Shown here piece after piece: positions 44,900 through 52,855 of a DNA stretch of 64,000 bases. Both the position numbers and the translations under genes were made by a program. Within the stretch, counting starts at the first letter, position 1. Every line of letters begins with the position of its first letter. Where the stretch lies: the NCBI RefSeq assembly GCF_000582685.1, contig NZ_KK073768.1:5180205-5244204 (forward strand), in the 5' to 3' direction. The DNA is from [Scytonema hofmanni] UTEX 2349. Its GTDB lineage: Bacteria; Cyanobacteriota; Cyanobacteriia; Cyanobacteriales; Nostocaceae. The notes below the pieces were generated by a model that did not search any database, had not been told where the DNA came from, and worked only from the letters and a program-made list of their open reading frames with translations.

Positions 44900-44935
44900 G
44901 CCATAGCGAAATTTGTTCAACCAGGGGAGTGTCAA
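44871..44935 (+). ncRNA. TnpB right-end stem / omega-RNA scaffold 3' end
   Basis: Arms CCCCTGGTT and AACCAGGGG enclose a second stem GAACAAAT/ATTTGTTC, then GAGTGTCAA. The guide segment would be the bases after 44935 (starting ATCTCCTCC). Assigned by position relative to tnpB and by analogy with known TnpB elements. Confidence 0.6.
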
Positions 44936-44956
44936 ATCTCCTCCTTTTGTTAGAGG

Positions 44957-45040
44957 CGATACTGATGATAAATCTCACTCTTCGGCGCAATGCACCAAAG
45001 AGTGACGCCACACAAGGGACTTCAGATCATCATGAAAACC
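44957..45040 (-). pseudogene. 3'-end remnant of a second HDAC-like gene
   Basis: CGATACTGATGATAAATCT and following bases align with 51549-51621, the 3' end of the intact deacetylase-like gene, at roughly 80 percent by eye. On the minus strand it reads DDLKSLVWRHSLVH, identical to the intact protein's C-terminal segment, then drifts into a stop. A second fragment of the same gene lies at 50614-50667. Confidence 0.8.
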
Positions 45041-45078
45041 CTTCACCCAAAAAAGGCAAGGGGGCAGCATGAGAGCAG

Positions 45079-45747
45079 ATGTATCACTCACAAAAAAAGG
45101 CGATCGCGACGATGCTAACAACAGGAAGCGCAGAAACTAGGACTTTGCTCGAAAACATCAGTTGGCAGACATTTAAAACCATGCTGGCTGAGATGGGTTC
45201 GGAGCGTAAAAACCGAATTGCTTATGACTCAGGACTACTAGAAATCATGGCTCCACTGATGCCACATGAGAACTCGAACCGAAATATCGAAAGCTATGTT
45301 CTTGTGTTGTGTGAGGAATTTGGTTTAGAAGTTAAAAGCACTGGCTCGCTAACCTTGACGCGAGATGACTTAGAGTCATGTGGAGAGCCAGACAGCAGTT
45401 ACTACATTCAAAACGAGCAGATTATTAGGGACAAAGAAAATATTGATTTAAATATAGACCCACCACCAGATTTAGTGCTTGAGGTGGAATACTCTAGACC
45501 GAAAATAGACAAATTGTCCCTTTATGCCGAGTTGGGTATCCCTGAGTTTTGGAGATACAACGGTACTGTCTTGCGAATTTATACTCTTTCTGGCAGCAAA
45601 TACATTGAAGTGCAAAATAGCCCAACTTTTGAGCCTGTACCAATAAAGAATATTCCACAATTTATTCAAGAAAGCAGAAAAATTGGGCAACTATCAGCGC
45701 TTCGTGCTTTTCGAGATTGGGTCAGACAGCAAATGAACTATATGTAG
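45079..45747 (+). CDS. Uma2 family putative restriction endonuclease
   Basis: A 222-aa protein; alternative start at Met12 (MLTTGSAETRTLL). A Uma2/DUF820 PD-(D/E)XK fold: RIAYDSGLLEIMAPLMPHE, GEPDSSYYI (acidic D), and PDLVLEVEYSRPKIDKLSLYAELGIPEFWRY with the E-x-E / K pair. The family is strongly expanded in cyanobacteria and its function is unknown. The last Met and the TAG stop adjoin an interspersed repeat (GTAGAGAC), so the C-terminus may have been shortened. It sits inside the stretch between two HDAC remnants. Confidence 0.9.
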   Translation: MYHSQKKAIATMLTTGSAETRTLLENISWQTFKTMLAEMGSERKNRIAYDSGLLEIMAPLMPHENSNRNIESYVLVLCEEFGLEVKSTGSLTLTRDDLESCGEPDSSYYIQNEQIIRDKENIDLNIDPPPDLVLEVEYSRPKIDKLSLYAELGIPEFWRYNGTVLRIYTLSGSKYIEVQNSPTFEPVPIKNIPQFIQESRKIGQLSALRAFRDWVRQQMNYM

Positions 45748-45833
45748 AGACTACCAAGTGCTACGTCTCTGTAGGGTTTTGGGTTTTACGTATGTATCTC
45801 ATTTACCTGAAATTTGCTGTATCTTATTTTGTG
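45744..45833. repeat. Half copy of TACAGCA-family repeat
   Basis: GTAGAGACTACCAAGTGCTACGTCTC (45744-45770) and the right arm GGGTTTTACGTATGTATCTC ending TTTGCTGTA at 45833. The left end is lost. It supplies the stop codon of the Uma2 gene. Confidence 0.6.
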
Positions 45834-45884
45834 TGTACATTAGGGCAAAAAAAAGATATTGTATATTGCGATCGCAATGTTTAT

Positions 45885-46730
45885 CTATGGAGTATTGAGA
45901 GTTGTTTCGCGCTCAAAATTGATGGTTTCGTCTGACAATTCACACAACGCTTCTAAGGAGACTTTACCTTCAGCTTGCAGCGTTTCCAACCAGTTTGAAA
46001 TCGACTCTAAAATTTGCTTTCCACTTCTTACTTGCAGACTCAATCTATCTTCAAGCACATCGAAGAGAACGAAAAGCGATATTGTTTTCCAAATTGTTTC
46101 AGTTGGAGCTACGACTTTAGAGGAAATGACGATTTTTCCTTCTTTTGGTAGATGAAGTGCTAAACCTGAAGCCTGAATAATTTGTTGTACTTCCTCAATA
46201 GATAAGGAAGAAATATCAGGAATTTTACGATCAATCTTGACAAAATCCGCCAAGTCAGGTTGTTTCAAAACAACTGTACTTGAAGGTTCAGACTGAAAGA
46301 TAATTTTTTCGTTCAAGCGATCGCTAACAGCATAAACTTGTACAGAATATGGAGGCTGTGGTACAGAGCCTTTTTCATAGAATAAACGCCCTTCGGGAGT
46401 AACTGTAATTGGTGATGTTGCTGACAGAGTTTGTAACATTTTAAGAGTTGTAGCGGTACTTCGCACAAATACAGGATCAAGCCCAAGTACAGATGCTAAT
46501 TCATCCTCTGTTGGCGGAGGGTTAAGTTCAAGACCAGCGCGGATGATAAACTCTTCGAGTACATTCAAATTGCGGGGTTCTTTGATAGTGACTTCTACAG
46601 GAGTTTGATATAAACTATACCGGAATTTCCGCGCTGCCAAAACTGATAAACCTGGACTTTGCGCTTCGATTTCGTCTACCAATTTCTTGAGACTATCATC
46701 AATAGGTTTAGCCGCAGACTGAAGAAACAT
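45885..46730 (-). CDS. Uncharacterised partner of the SF1 helicase, 281 aa
   Basis: The start is ATG 46730 (MFLQSAAKPIDD): GGAGG lies 8 nt upstream, and the frame then overlaps the helicase 3' end by 23 nt, so translation is coupled. Residues about 55-110 look like a winged helix (LNVLEEFIIRAGLELNPPPTEDELASVLGLDPVFVRSTATTLKML followed by ITVTPEGRLFYEKG). The C-terminal half is mixed alpha/beta with a helical end and has no recognised catalytic motif. I do not know the family. By context it is an accessory or regulatory subunit acting with the helicase. Confidence 0.75.
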   Translation of the reverse strand: MFLQSAAKPIDDSLKKLVDEIEAQSPGLSVLAARKFRYSLYQTPVEVTIKEPRNLNVLEEFIIRAGLELNPPPTEDELASVLGLDPVFVRSTATTLKMLQTLSATSPITVTPEGRLFYEKGSVPQPPYSVQVYAVSDRLNEKIIFQSEPSSTVVLKQPDLADFVKIDRKIPDISSLSIEEVQQIIQASGLALHLPKEGKIVISSKVVAPTETIWKTISLFVLFDVLEDRLSLQVRSGKQILESISNWLETLQAEGKVSLEALCELSDETINFERETTLNTP

Positions 46731-49700
46731 CAATAAAACCTCCATGAAGACGTACAATGTTTGAAACCTGGGAATACATACTTCCAACTTTGCCCGGTTG
46801 CTGAGTAAATAAATCGTGACAGCCAACAATTATTAATAGTTCTTGAGCGCGGGAAAAAGCAACATTAACTCGTTCTGGCTTCTTGGCAAATCCCACATCT
46901 CCCCGACTGTTATTGCGAACCATACTAACAATTACAACAGGTCTTTCCATGCCTTGAAATCGGTCAACTGTGCCAGTACGAATTTGCAACGAAGGAAAAA
47001 GTTCAGATTGAAGACGCTCATCAATTTTTCTTAGTTGAGCACCATAAAATGTAATCACGGCGATTTCTTTTTTTGGTTCACCATTCGCAACCCTAGAAGC
47101 CCAAACTTTATCGAACTGCTGACACAAACATTCAATCACATCAATTTCTGGAGTATTCAAGAAAGAAGTTCCTTTTGATTCTTCCTTAAATGCATTGATT
47201 AGAGGCATTTTGACCCAGTTCAGATGGTGATGTTCTTCGATGTTTTTCCCTGCTAGATTATGTGCGCGTTTAGTGTCAGGCTGTAGGATGCCACATTCTA
47301 GCTGATCGTTGTAAAACTGATTAATTGCGCCCATAACAATCGGGTGCATTCGATATTGAGTAGTCAGCATCTGTTTGATGCTTTTGTTAGCAGTTTCAAA
47401 CTGAATTTTAAATAATGATTCTTCTAAAAATTGCAGTTCTTCTCGTGTAGCGCCAATTTCTTGAGCTACTTCTGATAAAGTACTAGTATTAAGCATAGGT
47501 GGTAATTGACGATGGTCGCCTACCATTACTAACTTTTTGCCTTTCAAAGCTGGGATTAGTAACTCTGGTGGAGTACATTTACTGACTTCATCAATTATGA
47601 CAACATCAAAAGATTTAAATTCTTCCGAAAAATCGCGATTTGCAGCTTGAACGCAGGTAATGCCGACGACGTTAGCGTTATCTAAATAAATACGCCTTAA
47701 ATCATTGCGATCGCGTTCTGAAGGATTGCCTAATTTTACAATCCAATCTTCGACAAAATGCTGATATCGGTTGATATAAGTTTCATCATTCTTGAGTTTT
47801 TTTTGCCAAGAGTTAAACTTCTTTTTGATACCGCGTAAAAAGTCTAAATTAAACAACTCCGTAGAAGAAATATCAGGTTTTAGTTTATCAGGTATCCCTT
47901 GCCATACAGTCTGCCACCAGTTTCTTTCGGAAATTAAATCTTCTGATAGTGGTTGTATTTCTTTCTCTAGTTTACATAGTTCTTTTTGTAATTTATCGAC
48001 ATCATCTATAAAAAGTGCAGTTTCTTGTTCTAGTCGGTAAAGATGTTGATGTAAAGAATTTTTGATATTCTCCAATACTGTAAAAGGTTCTAATAATAAA
48101 ATTAAGTTTTCAAGCTTACTTGTATGGCTTTCCCAATTATGCACTTGCGTTGAGAATTGTTGATGCTGTTCCCAAATCTTTCCTTGTGTCGTCAGATATT
48201 GTTCAGCTAAAATGCGTAATTGAGCAGGTACGTTTGTTCGGGTAAGTTGCTGCAAAATATTAATAACTCGTTCAAGTTTTAAATTAGCATTTTCCCGCGC
48301 TATTTCTACCTGATTTTTGGCGGTAGATATTTGCTGTTGGGTGATTTCGTTTTTTTGAAGTTCATTTAATTGATTTTGCAAAGGTTGAAGCTGTTGTTGA
48401 ATTTCAGTTTTGACTTTAAGAACGCATTGACGTGCATTTGTCAAGATACTTTCTAGCAGTTCTTGTGTAATACGGTTAAGGGTAGACTCAATGTTATTCG
48501 GTTCCCATGATGCACCATAGATTTGTTGCATATTGCTTAAAAATTGCTGGGTATTTTTAACTATAAGTCGTCGCTGATTTGTGTCGAGTCGTGGATAGTT
48601 AATAAATTTTTCAGCAATCTCCTGCCACTGTAGGCGATCGCTTGTTGACAGCACCATTGGAGTCTCAGTCAAACTTATATATAAAAAATAACCAAAATTA
48701 TACTGCTTACCTTGTAGGTTAATAAAACCTCCCTCTATCTCAAAAGACAACGCTTTTCTCAATCTCACCCAATCTGGTAGATAATCGATTTTGTTAACTG
48801 TGTAATTTGTGGGTACAAGTGGTAAGTTAAATGAACTAGCCAGTTGCAGCAACTCTGATGGTAATTGCACCTGATAATTTGTTAAGAGTTGACCAGATTG
48901 CTGACAATTGTTCAAGATTTTATACAATCTGGAATATGCTGTAGACTTCCATTCTTTAACAACGGTTATAACTAAATCAATTTCCTGTTTGCGATTTTCC
49001 CAACTCTGGATGGCTTGCTGTAGATTTTGCTGCTTAGTAAGGAATTGCTGATAATCTTTTTGTAGCTGATTCAAATGGGTAGAATTCTGTCTGAAAACTT
49101 GCACCGATGCTGCAACATTCGACATGACTACAGTCGCATCCTGAGCATAACTGAATGCTGTTCTAAATTCCGAAATTCCAGTCCCTACAGTCTCACGCAA
49201 CCAAACCGCCAATCCAAATACACCACGCTCAGGGCGAACAAAGCCAAATTCATCAGTATACTTGACAGCTGTACGAACATTTGCCAAAAAGTTTTGTACT
49301 AAACTGTTGTCTTCTGTGTAAGGTTTAAGACGCGGCAAAAAATTTGTAACTTCTGAAGCTTCCCAGTTTATATTCGGTGCGGCATCTAGCAGCTTTTCTA
49401 ACCCCGCAATTAGAATTTCAATCTCGCTTTTCTGTGCAACAGATACCTTGTAGGCTGTTTCTTGATTTTTAGACTTTGCCTCTAGGTTTGTCTTGCCCTT
49501 TTTGAATTCATTTTGTTTATAATTTAATTCTTCCTCTGCTTTTAGGTACGCCGTAAATCGTTGTGATGATGTCAGCAATTGACGGAAAACTTGTATATTG
49601 TCTAAGCGTTTAGTAAGATTATTTTCGCAATCAGTAGCGGTATTTTCCAGCCATGTGCCAATCACTTGGTCTTCTAAAAATGGCTGTCCTTCCTCCCCAA

Positions 49701-50532
49701 CTCTTTCGGCTCGTCCCTTTCGTACAGCCCGGATTGCTGGGTTATGAACTAATCGACTCAGAGCGTTATCAACTGCTAAGTTCGCTTGAGAAGCAATCAG
49801 GGTGCGTCCACCCCGAAGGGCAACTTGATAGCAAATCTCGGCAATGACGGTAGTTTTGCCTGTACCTGGTGGACCTTGGATGAGAACTAAATCCTTAGCT
49901 GCAAGCACTTTTTCCACTGCTGCTTTCTGACCTGGATTAGCAGAGGATAATAATAAATTCTCTGGTTTAATTTCAACAGTTTTTTGGATGGATCTTGCCT
50001 GGGATGCGTCGAATAAAAAGTTTCCCAAATAAGGATTCTGGGTACGACCATTTTTCAAGTCGTCCAATGCTTTTTTCTTACGCTGAATTTGTTGAATGTC
50101 ACCAACTGCCTCAAAAAACAAAAATCCAGTAGCTGGCATCTGATAACGTCCTGCTACTATGTAGTCAGCTAAGTCACGCTCTAATCTTATCGAGATGATG
50201 CAACGGTCGGGATCAACTTGTTCGATAGACCCTAATTGCCGACTGTTTCGCCAATTTTTTCCTGTAGGAACACTCTCGAAAAGCTTTACCTCTTCGTTTC
50301 TTGCCTGTTTTACCCGTTCCCAGAAGTTTTCCTCCTCCAGGGAGTTTTCAGTAGAACCATCAAGGGTAGCTAAGGCTACATCAATCTCAAAACTGATCCG
50401 CCTTGTACCTGAGCCATAGTTGTGATTTAAGAAAGGTACACAAAACTGACGTGCCTTAGCGATGTTTTCTTCAACCTGTAAAAATGCTTTCCAAATATTC
50501 AAGAAATTTGCTCTGACTTTGCCGTTGTTCAT
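46708..50532 (-). CDS. Large SF1 (UPF1-like) helicase with long central coiled coil, 1274 aa
   Basis: Superfamily-1 helicase motifs frame the protein: Walker A LIQGPPGTGKTT (about 217-228), motif II VVIIDEVSKCTPPELL (about 974-990), motif III GDHRQLPP, TQYRMHP (about 1054), VDRFQGMERP (about 1186) and VNVAFSRAQE (about 1222). An insertion of some 700 residues between motifs I and II contains long Gln/Leu-rich coiled-coil stretches (about 330-380, 480-530, 700-900). The N-terminal 180 residues are family-specific. Such UPF1-like helicases with coiled-coil inserts are frequent in defence islands. The downstream gene overlaps by 23 nt. The pair lies between two relics of another gene, which suggests arrival as a module. 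Confidence 0.88.
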   Translation of the reverse strand: MNNGKVRANFLNIWKAFLQVEENIAKARQFCVPFLNHNYGSGTRRISFEIDVALATLDGSTENSLEEENFWERVKQARNEEVKLFESVPTGKNWRNSRQLGSIEQVDPDRCIISIRLERDLADYIVAGRYQMPATGFLFFEAVGDIQQIQRKKKALDDLKNGRTQNPYLGNFLFDASQARSIQKTVEIKPENLLLSSANPGQKAAVEKVLAAKDLVLIQGPPGTGKTTVIAEICYQVALRGGRTLIASQANLAVDNALSRLVHNPAIRAVRKGRAERVGEEGQPFLEDQVIGTWLENTATDCENNLTKRLDNIQVFRQLLTSSQRFTAYLKAEEELNYKQNEFKKGKTNLEAKSKNQETAYKVSVAQKSEIEILIAGLEKLLDAAPNINWEASEVTNFLPRLKPYTEDNSLVQNFLANVRTAVKYTDEFGFVRPERGVFGLAVWLRETVGTGISEFRTAFSYAQDATVVMSNVAASVQVFRQNSTHLNQLQKDYQQFLTKQQNLQQAIQSWENRKQEIDLVITVVKEWKSTAYSRLYKILNNCQQSGQLLTNYQVQLPSELLQLASSFNLPLVPTNYTVNKIDYLPDWVRLRKALSFEIEGGFINLQGKQYNFGYFLYISLTETPMVLSTSDRLQWQEIAEKFINYPRLDTNQRRLIVKNTQQFLSNMQQIYGASWEPNNIESTLNRITQELLESILTNARQCVLKVKTEIQQQLQPLQNQLNELQKNEITQQQISTAKNQVEIARENANLKLERVINILQQLTRTNVPAQLRILAEQYLTTQGKIWEQHQQFSTQVHNWESHTSKLENLILLLEPFTVLENIKNSLHQHLYRLEQETALFIDDVDKLQKELCKLEKEIQPLSEDLISERNWWQTVWQGIPDKLKPDISSTELFNLDFLRGIKKKFNSWQKKLKNDETYINRYQHFVEDWIVKLGNPSERDRNDLRRIYLDNANVVGITCVQAANRDFSEEFKSFDVVIIDEVSKCTPPELLIPALKGKKLVMVGDHRQLPPMLNTSTLSEVAQEIGATREELQFLEESLFKIQFETANKSIKQMLTTQYRMHPIVMGAINQFYNDQLECGILQPDTKRAHNLAGKNIEEHHHLNWVKMPLINAFKEESKGTSFLNTPEIDVIECLCQQFDKVWASRVANGEPKKEIAVITFYGAQLRKIDERLQSELFPSLQIRTGTVDRFQGMERPVVIVSMVRNNSRGDVGFAKKPERVNVAFSRAQELLIIVGCHDLFTQQPGKVGSMYSQVSNIVRLHGGFIDVSSVCG

Positions 50533-50613
50533 CTAGTGTTGCCCTTACCAACAAAGTTTTCCAAGTCTAATGTTCCCAAATCTTAGCAAGGGAAAACATC
50601 TTTAACTTATCAG

Positions 50614-50667
50614 CTACTTAAAACCTGCATTTACCGGCGGAAAATGCCAGTATTATTTAAAGCTAAT
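50614..50667 (-). pseudogene. Internal fragment of a second HDAC-like gene
   Basis: AAAACCTGCATTT-CGGCGGAAAATGCCAGTAT and TTAAAGCTAAT match 51676-51728 inside the intact gene with about five differences in 51 positions. It has the same orientation as the remnant at 44957-45040. It carries no functional reading frame. Confidence 0.8.
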
Positions 50668-50721
50668 AACTGTTAACAGCCAAAAAATCAAGTTAAAATT
50701 ATAAACGGGAGGTAAAAATAT

Positions 50722-51012
50722 ATGGAAATTAATGTGCGTAGTGCTGTTGTAGCTGCTAAAAAGTATTTTGAAGATATACAGGATATGATAGGTAATTCTA
50801 TCAATGATATCTTGCTTGAAGAAGTAGAATTGTCAGAAAATAAAAGGTTTTGGTATGTAACATTAGGTTTTAGTCGTCCTGTAGCTAAGACTGAAAGATC
50901 GCTTATTCCTGATGCTATTTCTTTAACTACTAAATATGAACGTGAGTATAAAATCTTTACAGTAGATGCAGAAACGGGAGAAGTAAAATCGATGAAAATT
51001 CGTGAGGTATGA
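50722..51012 (+). CDS. Putative antitoxin or partner of a PIN protein, 96 aa
   Basis: It begins at ATG 50722 with a strong GGGAGGT about 9 nt upstream. The sequence MEINVRSAVVAAKKYFEDIQDMIGNSINDILLEEVELSENKRFWYVTLGFSRP is alpha then beta, and EREYKIFTVDAETGEVKSMKIREV closes a sheet; the fold recalls small PepSY-like or immunity-type domains. No family is named with certainty. Its last codons overlap the start of the PIN gene by 4 nt (ATGA), which is typical of toxin-antitoxin pairs. Confidence 0.8.
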   Translation: MEINVRSAVVAAKKYFEDIQDMIGNSINDILLEEVELSENKRFWYVTLGFSRPVAKTERSLIPDAISLTTKYEREYKIFTVDAETGEVKSMKIREV

Positions 51013-51506
51013 AAGATTATATTCGCTCGTTGTTTCAAAGTTACAAACAAAAAGGAATTTTAATTGACACAAATATTTTATTGCTTTGGTTTGTAGGTAC
51101 TGTAAATCAAAGTAGAATATCACAATTTAATCGAACTGAAAAGTTTTTACCGGAAGATTACGATTTGCTAGTGAGCATCTTGTCATATTTCTCAAAAATT
51201 GTTACAACACCTAATATTCTTACTGAAGTGAATAGTCTTGTTAACCAAATTGGTGAACCAGAACGTTCTCAATGTTATTCTGTTTTTGCTCAAGCGATGA
51301 CTGTATTAGATGAATTTTATATTGAAAGTGTAAATGCTGTTCAGCTAGATAATTTTATTAAATACGGGCTGACTGACTGTGGAATTGTGACTTTAGCAAA
51401 AAATAAATATTTAGTCCTTACAGATGATTTCAAGTTAGCTAATTATCTACAAAAAGTAGGTATTGATACAATTAATTTTAATAATATTCGGACTTATGGT
51501 TGGTAA
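51009..51506 (+). CDS. PIN-domain protein, putative toxin
   Basis: A 165-aa PIN nuclease-like protein. Acidic residues: D20 (GILIDTNILLLWFVG), E73 (NILTEVNSLV), D123 (GLTDCGIVTLA) and D139/D140 (LTDDFKLANYL). It differs from ordinary VapC toxins in size and in the loop around residues 30-60. The upstream gene overlaps by 4 nt. It could be the toxic RNase of a two-gene system; direct evidence is only the motif set and coupling. Confidence 0.85.
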   Translation: MKDYIRSLFQSYKQKGILIDTNILLLWFVGTVNQSRISQFNRTEKFLPEDYDLLVSILSYFSKIVTTPNILTEVNSLVNQIGEPERSQCYSVFAQAMTVLDEFYIESVNAVQLDNFIKYGLTDCGIVTLAKNKYLVLTDDFKLANYLQKVGIDTINFNNIRTYGW

Positions 51507-51541
51507 TGCATTACTTTTAGATGAGCGATCGCCTAAATCCC

Positions 51542-52459
51542 CTAAAGTCGATACTGCCGATAAATCTGACTAGCGGCACGATGCACTAAAGAGTGACGCC
51601 ATACAAGAGACTTTAGATCATCTGCATAACCACCACCGATAACGCAGGCAACGGGATAACCGGCAGCTACACAAGTACTCAAAACCTGCATTTCTCGGCG
51701 GAAAATGCCAGTATCAGTTAAAGCTAATTTTCCCAAGCGATCGCCTACATGGGGATCGACACCAGCATCGTATAAAATCAAATCTGGCTTGACATCTGAC
51801 AATAAATCTGGTAAGTAATTAGCCAAGGTTTGTAAATAAGCGTCATCTTCCATTCCAGTTGTTAGGGGAACATCAAGATCGCTTTTTTGCTTAGTACCGG
51901 GAAAGTTGACTTCGCAGTGCATGGAGAAAGTAAAAACACTGTCGTCGTCTTGAAAGATAAAAGCAGTGCCGTCACCTTGATGGACATCTAAATCGACAAT
52001 CAGGATTTTTTTCGCAAGGTTGAGTTTTTGTAAGACGCGGCAGGCGATCGCTAAATCGTTGAAAATACAAAAACCAGAACCATAACTGGGAAAAGCGTGA
52101 TGAGTACCACCAGCAGTATTACACGCCAAACCTTGACTTAGTGCCAGTTTAGCCGTAAGTATTGTACCACCTACCGCCACACAAGTACGATTTACCAGCG
52201 CCGGACTCCAAGGTAAACCAATGCGCCGTTGTGCTTTTGGGTCTAGCGTTCCGTTACAGTAAGCTTGAGCGTATTCACAGGTGTGAACTAACTCTATCAA
52301 CTCAGGGTGCGGAGATTCCGGCATGTGGAATTGTTGTAATTGTGCCACACTGTCAGCTAACAGCAGTTCGTATAATTGCCGGAACTTTAACATCGGAAAG
52401 CGATGTCCTTCAGGCAGTGGTGCAACGTAATCTGGGTGATAAATAATTGGCAAGTCCAT
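51542..52459 (-). CDS. Histone-deacetylase-family amidohydrolase
   Basis: A 305-aa enzyme from ATG 52459 (MDLPIIYHPDYVAPLPEGHRFPM); the longer frame from 52504 adds 15 unlikely residues. Metal-binding and catalytic motifs are visible: GGTHHAFPSYGSGFCIFNDLA, DLDVHQGDGTA and YDAGVDPHVGD. Bacterial members deacetylate acetylpolyamines, acetoin-related or acetyl-lysine substrates; the true substrate is not known. Two fragments of a second copy of this gene lie at 44957-45040 and 50614-50667. Confidence 0.93.
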   Translation of the reverse strand: MDLPIIYHPDYVAPLPEGHRFPMLKFRQLYELLLADSVAQLQQFHMPESPHPELIELVHTCEYAQAYCNGTLDPKAQRRIGLPWSPALVNRTCVAVGGTILTAKLALSQGLACNTAGGTHHAFPSYGSGFCIFNDLAIACRVLQKLNLAKKILIVDLDVHQGDGTAFIFQDDDSVFTFSMHCEVNFPGTKQKSDLDVPLTTGMEDDAYLQTLANYLPDLLSDVKPDLILYDAGVDPHVGDRLGKLALTDTGIFRREMQVLSTCVAAGYPVACVIGGGYADDLKSLVWRHSLVHRAASQIYRQYRL

Positions 52460-52517
52460 ATAATTAATTTTCAGTTTTAACCGCCAATAATGCCAACTAC
52501 CCAAACTGTGATAATTG

Positions 52518-52683
52518 CTCTTTGATTCTGACTTTTCACGTTATGTAAAAAAAAACACGAAACCTAACCCCCCAGCCCCCTTCCCTACAAGGGAAGGGGG
52601 AGAATTCAAAGCCTCTCTCCTTGCAGGAGAGAGGAATGGAAGCGAGGTTTTCCACATAACGTGAAAAGTCAGTTCTTTGATTC
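52518..52683. mobile_element. MITE (52528-52672) with 19-bp inverted repeats
   Basis: Perfect inverted ends CTGACTTTTCACGTTATGT (52528-52546) and ACATAACGTGAAAAGTCAG (52654-52672). Flanks CTCTTTGATT and TTCTTTGATT match at 9 of 10 positions and look like a target duplication. The interior has CCTAACCCCCCAGCCCCCTT / AAGGGGG hairpins; the same sequence in reverse lies inside the WD40 gene at about 62611-62648. Confidence 0.85.
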
Positions 52684-52855
52684 AGCCATGTATAATTTAA
52701 ACTGTAACAAAATACAGGGAAATAGCAAAGAAACTTCAGTGGATTTTGAAGTGGATAAAATTTGTTATGATGTCACAATTACGGAGGCATTGAATTAAAA
52801 TTCACAAATTCAAAATCTTAGAGACAATGATTTTAATGCAATTTGGAGCAGATAT

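Larger units (their letters stand above)
43400..44935 (+). mobile_element. IS200/IS605-type element carrying RHH gene and TnpB, no TnpA
   Basis: Its left part holds a hairpin GGCTGAA/TTCAGCC (43404-43428). A ribbon-helix-helix gene and tnpB are divergent within it. The right end is a long stem (GAATCCCCTGGTT, GAACAAAT / ATTTGTTC, AACCAGGGG) closing with GAGTGTCAA at 44935. The left boundary is approximate. Twenty bases beyond the right end starts a remnant of an HDAC-like gene. Confidence 0.7.
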
